In this document: positions 35,601 to 64,000 of the stretch, one piece after another
How the letters are laid out: every line of letters begins with the position of its first letter
How positions within the stretch are numbered: the stretch's first letter is position 1
Origin: Acridotheres tristis
Taxonomy: Eukaryota; Chordata; Aves; Passeriformes; Sturnidae
Length of the DNA stretch: 64,000 bases
NCBI GenBank assembly: GCA_037013685.1
Contig: CM072893.1
Coordinates: 20,169,736 to 20,233,735, forward strand
Reading direction: 5' to 3'
The notes under the pieces: generated by a model
Database searches by the model: none
Told to the model about the DNA's origin: nothing
The model's input: the letters and a program-made list of their open reading frames with translations, nothing else
Translations under genes and position numbers: made by a program

Positions 35601-36157
35601 AGCAGTGCAGAAGATGGTCCTTCAAAAGCTGACTTTTGGAAAGGTCCTCTACGAGAAGCAGATGAAAAATCACGGTTAGTTTGATGTAGTGTACTTGCAG
35701 CTAATGAAACATACAGGGTCCATTCAGAATTGCACAGACAAAGTTGTCCCGAGTGTTTCAATGAATATTCATGCATAAAAGGTTATGTCCAATCTGTTTC
35801 GATGCAGTGAACTTAGAAATGTGTTTTTAAAGAGGAGACATAGGCAACTCTTGGGGAAAACCTTTGTGAAGCCACTACCATACCACTGCTGCCTTACCCC
35901 CTACTATACCATTATTATCTTAGCAGTAGGTCCTAAGAGTCAGCTCACACAGGGAGATGTGAAGGGTATTGGAATGTAGTGAGTAAGTCAGAATTAATTA
36001 TACCTTCTACAATTCTAATCAGAAGTTTGCTAAAACTTTTTCATACAAAGATTATCTTCTAGGTACAAATCCAAAGCAGAACTTTCTGACTTTTATTTTT
36101 TGTTGTTGTTACAGGGAAGAGGAGTTTGAGGAGTACTTTCAAGATTTATTTCTCTAA
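17350..36157 (+). CDS. FRA10AC1: FRA10AC1 protein, complete CDS in 14 coding exons
   Basis: The 14 exons join to 990 nt, 329 residues plus stop: 17350-17382, 21667-21743, 23724-23816, 23900-23945, 24756-24832, 25515-25598, 26081-26165, 29264-29309, 31965-32078, 33062-33104, 33545-33669, 34275-34313, 35590-35674, 36115-36157. All introns are GT-AG and the frame is kept throughout. I recognise the family from conserved blocks such as HGHGGYDSDFSD (13-24), DYILYYGG (93-100), KTDLDVIRENHRFLWNEED (113-131), KSWEVNFGYVEHGEKRNAL (198-216) and the C-terminal EEYFQDLFL. The family is known as a nuclear protein associated with the spliceosome. A Cys pair at 185/190 and another at 221/224 look like a zinc-binding fold (inference). 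Residues 234-274 are Lys-rich, followed by an acidic Ser/Asp stretch (275-297). Human FRA10AC1 is about 315 residues; the extra length here is mostly the N-terminus and the basic region. The start is in exon 1 because the codon matching the mammalian start is GCA. Confidence 0.96.
18341..18413 (-). repeat. Diverged repeat, copy A (inverted relative to copy B)
   Basis: Read on the minus strand it resembles 20275-20350: shared blocks include GTCA, AGGACAC, GCATTT...GCA and ATTTGCATC-AGAGAA. Identity is roughly 70 percent by eye. The family is not recognised. Confidence 0.5.
20275..20350 (+). repeat. Diverged repeat, copy B
   Basis: Plus-strand partner of 18341-18413. Both copies can be read as a similar peptide with an FASRE core, which may be coincidence of a shared repeat ancestor. 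Confidence 0.5.
21667..21743 (+). CDS. FRA10AC1: FRA10AC1 coding exon 2
   Basis: The acceptor is TTTTCAG|GCACATG and the donor AAAAG|GTAATG. It encodes AHGHGGYDSDFSDEESGEK and the following basic residues (12-36). HGHGGYDSDFSD is the conserved family N-terminus. Confidence 0.96.
21744..23723 (+). other. FRA10AC1: FRA10AC1 intron 2
   Basis: About 2 kb of AT-rich unique-looking sequence; nothing further recognised. Confidence 0.6.
23724..23816 (+). CDS. FRA10AC1: FRA10AC1 coding exon 3
   Basis: The acceptor is CATTTAG|AATACAG and the donor GATAG|GTATC. It encodes residues 38-67 with the conserved IKPFQKAKQG segment. Codons 37 and 68 are split across the junctions. Confidence 0.95.
23900..23945 (+). 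CDS. FRA10AC1: FRA10AC1 coding exon 4
   Basis: A 46-nt exon encoding EEARKRRFHLISMDA (69-83), entered from AACAG and left at GATGCT|GTATCC. Intron 3 before it is only 83 bp. Confidence 0.94.
24756..24832 (+). CDS. FRA10AC1: FRA10AC1 coding exon 5
   Basis: The acceptor is TATTCAG|TATGAA and the donor TCTGG|GTGAGA. It encodes YERHKKFVHDYILYYGG and onward (84-108), one of the best-conserved family blocks. Confidence 0.96.
25358..25399. repeat. Inverted repeat, 14-bp arms, 14-bp loop
   Basis: GGAATACATTTTTA at 25358-25371 is the exact reverse complement of TAAAAATGTATTCC at 25386-25399. Confidence 0.9.
25515..25598 (+). CDS. FRA10AC1: FRA10AC1 coding exon 6
   Basis: The acceptor is TTATAG|AGCAAA and the donor AATTG|GTACCT. 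It encodes residues 110-136, including KTDLDVIRENHRFLWNEED. Confidence 0.96.
26081..26165 (+). CDS. FRA10AC1: FRA10AC1 coding exon 7
   Basis: The acceptor is GTTTTAG|GGAGAA and the donor AATAAG|GTATCT. It encodes residues 138-165 with LAKKYYDKLFKEYCIADLS. Confidence 0.96.
27787..28000 (+). mobile_element. CR1 LINE 3' end, degraded
   Basis: It matches the terminal part of avian CR1: the 'GGAAGAAATTCTTT' block, 'CACTGGAACAACCTCCTCAG', 'CCCCATTGCTGGAGGTTTT', 'CTTCCAACCTGAGTTGTTCT' and a decayed terminal octamer repeat (GATTCTAGGACTCTAT). The 5' part is missing, as is usual for CR1. Confidence 0.85.
28143..28325 (-). other. Unidentified 60-codon ORF in FRA10AC1 intron 7
   Basis: The minus-strand frame from ATG at 28325 to TAG reads with protein-like composition (for example GPYHHPDLRKTVFYFRRKVP, then KEMRATISIRRSVEKLPD). 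It begins beside the microsatellite and has an acceptor-like TTATTTTTCAG inside. It could be a retrocopy or exon fragment, or chance. I do not recognise the family. Confidence 0.25.
28319..28370. repeat. Compound (CACT)n/(CA)n microsatellite
   Basis: About seven CACT units run straight into a (CA)n stretch. Confidence 0.95.
29052..29079. repeat. 28-bp perfect AT palindrome
   Basis: Every base from 29052 to 29079 pairs around the centre between 29065 and 29066 (TATTTAAATA core). Confidence 0.85.
29264..29309 (+). CDS. FRA10AC1: FRA10AC1 coding exon 8
   Basis: A 46-nt exon (acceptor TTAACAG|TTTGGA, donor GAAAAG|GTAATG) encoding FGFRWRHEKEVISGK (166-180). Confidence 0.95.
29310..31964 (+). other. 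FRA10AC1: FRA10AC1 intron 8
   Basis: 2.65 kb, AT-rich except for an abrupt GC/CpG-richer block at 30520-30960 discussed in the findings. No coding exon is supported. Confidence 0.6.
30520..30960. other. GC-richer island with embedded AT core in FRA10AC1 intron 8
   Basis: Two CpG-containing segments (about 30525-30600 and 30728-30850) flank an AT-rich core with homeodomain-type TAAT motifs (TCTGATAATTAGCATTAG near 30690). It might be a conserved element or a decayed repeat. A 140-codon minus-strand ORF through it is not recognisable as a protein. Confidence 0.3.
31965..32078 (+). CDS. FRA10AC1: FRA10AC1 coding exon 9
   Basis: The acceptor is TTTACAG|GTCAG and the donor AAATTGA|GTATGT. It encodes residues 182-218, with Cys185 and Cys190 and the conserved KSWEVNFGYVEHGEKRNAL. 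Confidence 0.96.
33062..33104 (+). CDS. FRA10AC1: FRA10AC1 coding exon 10
   Basis: A 43-nt exon (acceptor TTTCCAG|GACTAT, donor CACCG|GTAATT) encoding LCPECSHKLNFHH (220-232). It carries the C-x2-C pair that could complete a zinc site with Cys185/190. Confidence 0.95.
33545..33669 (+). CDS. FRA10AC1: FRA10AC1 coding exon 11 (lysine-rich)
   Basis: The acceptor is TTTAAAG|GAGGAA and the donor ATAAAG|GTAAAT. It encodes residues 234-274, of which about half are Lys, including a KKKKKK run written with a 9-A and a 6-A homopolymer. This resembles a nuclear localisation or RNA-contact region. Confidence 0.92.
34275..34313 (+). CDS. FRA10AC1: FRA10AC1 coding exon 12 (acidic serine-rich)
   Basis: A 39-nt exon (acceptor TTTACAG|ATCAGG, donor GATAAAG|GTAAAA) encoding QVSSDDSDNSDK (276-287). 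Confidence 0.9.
34731..34747 (+). repeat. Poly(A) tract in FRA10AC1 intron 12
   Basis: Seventeen consecutive A bases, with no recognisable element ahead of it. Confidence 0.9.
35590..35674 (+). CDS. FRA10AC1: FRA10AC1 coding exon 13
   Basis: The acceptor is TTCAACAG|ATTCAG and the donor TCACG|GTTAGT. It encodes residues 289-315, continuing the Ser/Asp tract and then the conserved FWKGPL. Confidence 0.94.
36115..36157 (+). CDS. FRA10AC1: FRA10AC1 last coding exon 14
   Basis: The acceptor is GTTACAG|GGAAGA. It encodes EEEFEEYFQDLFL and TAA at 36155-36157, the conserved C-terminus. Confidence 0.96.
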
Positions 36158-36990
36158 AACTTGCAGTTGATGTAGGCTGATTTTCTTCATGAGTTGTCAA
36201 GATGTAAGTCTGGAAATCCAGTCATAATTTTCCAGAGACCTCTATCTGCCAGCATGCCTTTTCTACAGTCACTCATATGCACCATTTGGGTGGATTGTCT
36301 TTGTAGAAGGCTTCAAATCTCAAAACTTTCTGTTTCTTGTAGTTGTCTGCATACTCTTGAAACAAGAGAAATAATTTTTTCAGTTCAGTGAAAAATATAT
36401 ATGGCACCCAAACTTAAACAAGAATATAGTTTATTAACATTAAAACAAGGAAGTTCACTGCTTTTATTTTATCTCAAACTTCAGTTATTGCTGGATTTTT
36501 ATAAAGGAGCATTTTGTAAGATTCTGTGAGTAGTTTAAAGCCATACACTTTAATATATTTATATTTTTAATTTATGAGACAAGAATTAATAACCTTAAAT
36601 TTATTGGTTACTTGGACTTCAATATTTGGGTATTAGTCTCTTGTAAATATCTTTAAATGCTATTGGAGAAGTTCAAATTTTGTCAAATATGTGTTCTACT
36701 TGAATTAAGTAAACCGTATCTGAAATCTGTCTTACTCCTTTAAAAAGTTCATTGTGAGTTTTTAAAAAATTTTAGTTGTAAAGTGATGTGTCTTACAATT
36801 CCACCTATAAAAATTTGGTTGGTTGGTTGGTGAAATTTTTGGTGTAAAAAATAACGTGGGACTTTCTGCTGGACATGTACGTGACTTCCATGTTATCTGT
36901 GCCTTCTGATCTCCTTTCCTTTGACTGAACGTTAATCCTTATTTCACGTGTAATCCTAAATGTACAAATAAAGCATGTGTATTGCTTGAG
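36158..36990 (+). other. FRA10AC1: FRA10AC1 3' UTR with poly(A) signal
   Basis: AT-rich sequence follows the stop codon with no further coding signal. A canonical AATAAA at 36967-36972 lies 810 nt after the stop, followed by TG-rich sequence, so cleavage near 36985-36995 is likely. Later AATAAA-like motifs (near 37434 and 37731) could serve longer forms. Confidence 0.6.
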
Positions 36991-39239
36991 AAACCTACTG
37001 GATTCATCTTCTTTTGAGTTGCAACACATCTTTAAACATTCATTCAGTCATGTTTCCAAAGAAACAGTCTGCACATGAATAGGTACATGAAAAGATATGC
37101 CTATATCTTTTCTGGTGAAAATTACTTTGGATACAAAAGTCAGACTTTTTAAAATTAAGTTTTCATGTTAATCTGAGGAAGTTAATGTATAAAAGATGTT
37201 TGATAAATACTTCTCACTGTAGGTATAGACAGTATTTCTAGTAAGTATTTGATGTGGACAATCTAACAGAGCAGAGATGGTTGTAGTGTATTTATGAACA
37301 TTTGATATGCACTCATATGAATAAGTTGAGAACTCTATTTACAAGTATTACTTAACATATTACATTTTAAACATTTTGTACTTACATAATAGATGACAGT
37401 ACAAGGACGTATTTAGGGTGTCCTTGAGTAAGAAATAAACGTATCCTTGCACGAAGGCTTCTTTAGGTAAGAAGGTGGATTTAAAGGTTAATTCTCTGTC
37501 ATCTTGCATCTTGACAGCTTGGCTGAGAGTCAAATCCAATCTGCAGCAATCTGCTTAAGCGTGTGCAACTTGCCCAAAGGGGCTTTTGTCAACTACATTG
37601 CTATATTTGTTGCTTCAAGTATTGTATATTAAGTAAGTGTTCTGAGTAACTAGCTTCTCTTTGGGTCTTTAAAATACAGTTATAAAAAGTTACACTATAC
37701 ATATTAAATACATAATTTAATACAATTTGAATAAAATTACATTATCAAACAACCTTGAAATGGTTTTCTTTAGTAGTGGCATTTAATACAGAAAATAACA
37801 TGATACCCAGTTTTATGTCATAACTGTTTGCATAAAATATTTGGCCCATTTATAAGTCCAGAATGGTGTAAGTGTTTGGAGTTCTTTGTGGATTCCTTTA
37901 ATTCCTTTAATTTTGAGTGATAAATGTACACAGTATCTCTGTTCATAGAGCATTCTTAGAAAGGTTTAGAAAGAGCAAATTGCTCATTTTCCCTTCCATG
38001 TGGATGTGGAAGGTCCTTCAGAGGGAAAAAAATGTGTGGGTCTGCTTTGTTTAAAGGAGCAGGAAAAGTGGCAGGATTGAGTCTGAATGTTGAATTTCTT
38101 TATTACAGGAGTTGCATTTGACATCCATCTCCTTAGATTTGAAACTGGTTCCAGTGAATGCTCAGGTCTGTGCCTAACACAGTGGCCATTTGCCTTCCTC
38201 CATCCACAGGAGGAGCTGGCGTCCTGAGTGGAAGGTATGGAGTGCTCTTGCTCCAAAGGTTTGGGGAGGAAGATCAGTGTTCATGAAGAGCTAATTTGTG
38301 TGCAGTCTGTCTACTTGGTTGTAGAAAGACAAGTAATGGGAATTTTGATGTGCTTTACTTCTGCTTTGCTCTCCCTCAGAAGATTAAATTGGTGCCAATT
38401 ATTTGGTTTTCAAATACTTTAATTTATTGCATTTTGAAAGAGATGCACTGGCAGTACGTGAGCCTTTTAAAATGCCCTTGAATGCAGATCCTGCTGTAGA
38501 TATGCTGGTGTATCTTAGTGAACTTTTACTTGGGTGTAAAGTATGATGTTTGTGGTCTGCTATTTTAGATTTTTAGAATAAAAGCTGGTCAGTTTAGGAA
38601 CTGCGGGGGAGCCATTTGCATACGATCAAAAGGCTACAATGGCTCTAATTTACAGATTTATCATTGATAATTGTGGAAAAAATACAGTGTACCATAGGCC
38701 TGCTTTTTATAGATCAGAGCTAGGGAACTGTGTGTGCATTCCTAAAGTGAAAGAAATGTTTTACTCTAGGACTTTATATAGTATTGAGAATGAAGGAAAA
38801 TGACAAAATTACAGATTAAGGAAATACACATAATATAAAAATCTAAATATCCAAGTTACAAATACTGCAGTTTTTGAATGTTTGAATTTTACATCTTAGA
38901 TTTCATTCAGTAATTTCATATAACATCTGTCAAAATTATATTTTTTCTGGACAGTGTGTAGAAGTTACATATTTTAATAAAAGTACTGTATGTAAATTGA
39001 GTGACATGAAAAAATACCTGGAGCACACAGTTAACTAATTTTGCACCATTATTTTTTCCAGTTTTTAATTGTAACAATTTTTTTATCCATTAAAAATTAT
39101 TTCCAACAAATGGCAAGTGTTTAAGAAGATAAAGAGATGGATCTATACTATTCTATGCAAAGCAGAAATCCACTGGGGCTCATTGCAGTTCTTTCTAGAT
39201 GTCTTTTCTTGTAGCAGGAACAGTGTCTGAGACAAAGAA
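36991..39239. other. Convergent spacer between FRA10AC1 and PDE6C
   Basis: Contains the PDE6C 3' UTR on the minus strand (from 39239 leftward, possibly to about 38400) and otherwise AT-rich sequence with no recognised coding exon. The two genes end tail to tail. Confidence 0.7.
38423..38428 (-). other. Candidate PDE6C poly(A) signal
   Basis: TTTATT on the plus strand reads AATAAA on the minus strand, about 810 nt past the PDE6C stop. Other minus-strand AT-rich motifs exist, so this is only a candidate. Confidence 0.3.

Positions 39240-64000
<24,761 letters not shown>

Larger units (their letters stand above)
32079..36114 (+). other. FRA10AC1: FRA10AC1 introns 9 to 13
   Basis: AT-rich introns without recognised genes. 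A 17-base A tract lies at 34731-34747 in intron 12. The other stretches show nothing notable. Confidence 0.6.

Overview
This is vertebrate nuclear DNA, almost certainly from a bird. It has AT-rich intergenic sequence and introns, short exons with canonical GT-AG splice sites, sharp CpG islands, and several decayed CR1 LINE copies (the dominant avian retrotransposon). There are no prokaryotic operons, CRISPR arrays or phage-like modules. I built two complete or near-complete protein-coding genes exon by exon. FRA10AC1 lies on the + strand (14 coding exons, 17350-36157, 329 codons before the stop). Cone phosphodiesterase PDE6C lies on the - strand (coding exons 22 to 2 complete, exon 1 clipped at the right edge, 39240-64000).

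Layout. Positions 1-16700 are intergenic: simple repeats, a G-quadruplex-capable tract near 535, and an orphan CpG island at about 3290-3620. I find no supported protein-coding exon there. In human the order is PDE6C, FRA10AC1, LGI1, so LGI1 would be expected beyond the left edge. A CpG-island promoter (about 16720-17640) starts FRA10AC1, which runs to a likely poly(A) signal at 36967. Its introns hold a CR1 3' end, microsatellites, a GC-rich island at 30520-30960 and some inverted repeats. Positions 36990-39240 separate the tail-to-tail 3' ends of the two genes. PDE6C then fills the window to its right edge. It carries a GC-rich minisatellite in intron 15, a CR1 end close to the exon 18 acceptor, and a 7.8 kb intron 1 with a CR1 ORF2 remnant.

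Function. FRA10AC1 is a nuclear, spliceosome-associated protein. PDE6C is the catalytic subunit of the cone photoreceptor cGMP phosphodiesterase. They are neighbours by conserved synteny, not by shared pathway. All PDE6C splice junctions preserve the reading frame, the metal-binding motifs and GAF signatures are intact, and a CAAX box ends the protein, so it looks functional.

I did not find an undescribed biological system. The more interesting observations are the upstream start codon and N-terminal extension of FRA10AC1, the lack of a CGG repeat at this avian FRA10AC1 promoter, the orphan CpG island, two unexplained repeat or ORF fragments in FRA10AC1 introns, and the structured minisatellite in PDE6C intron 15.
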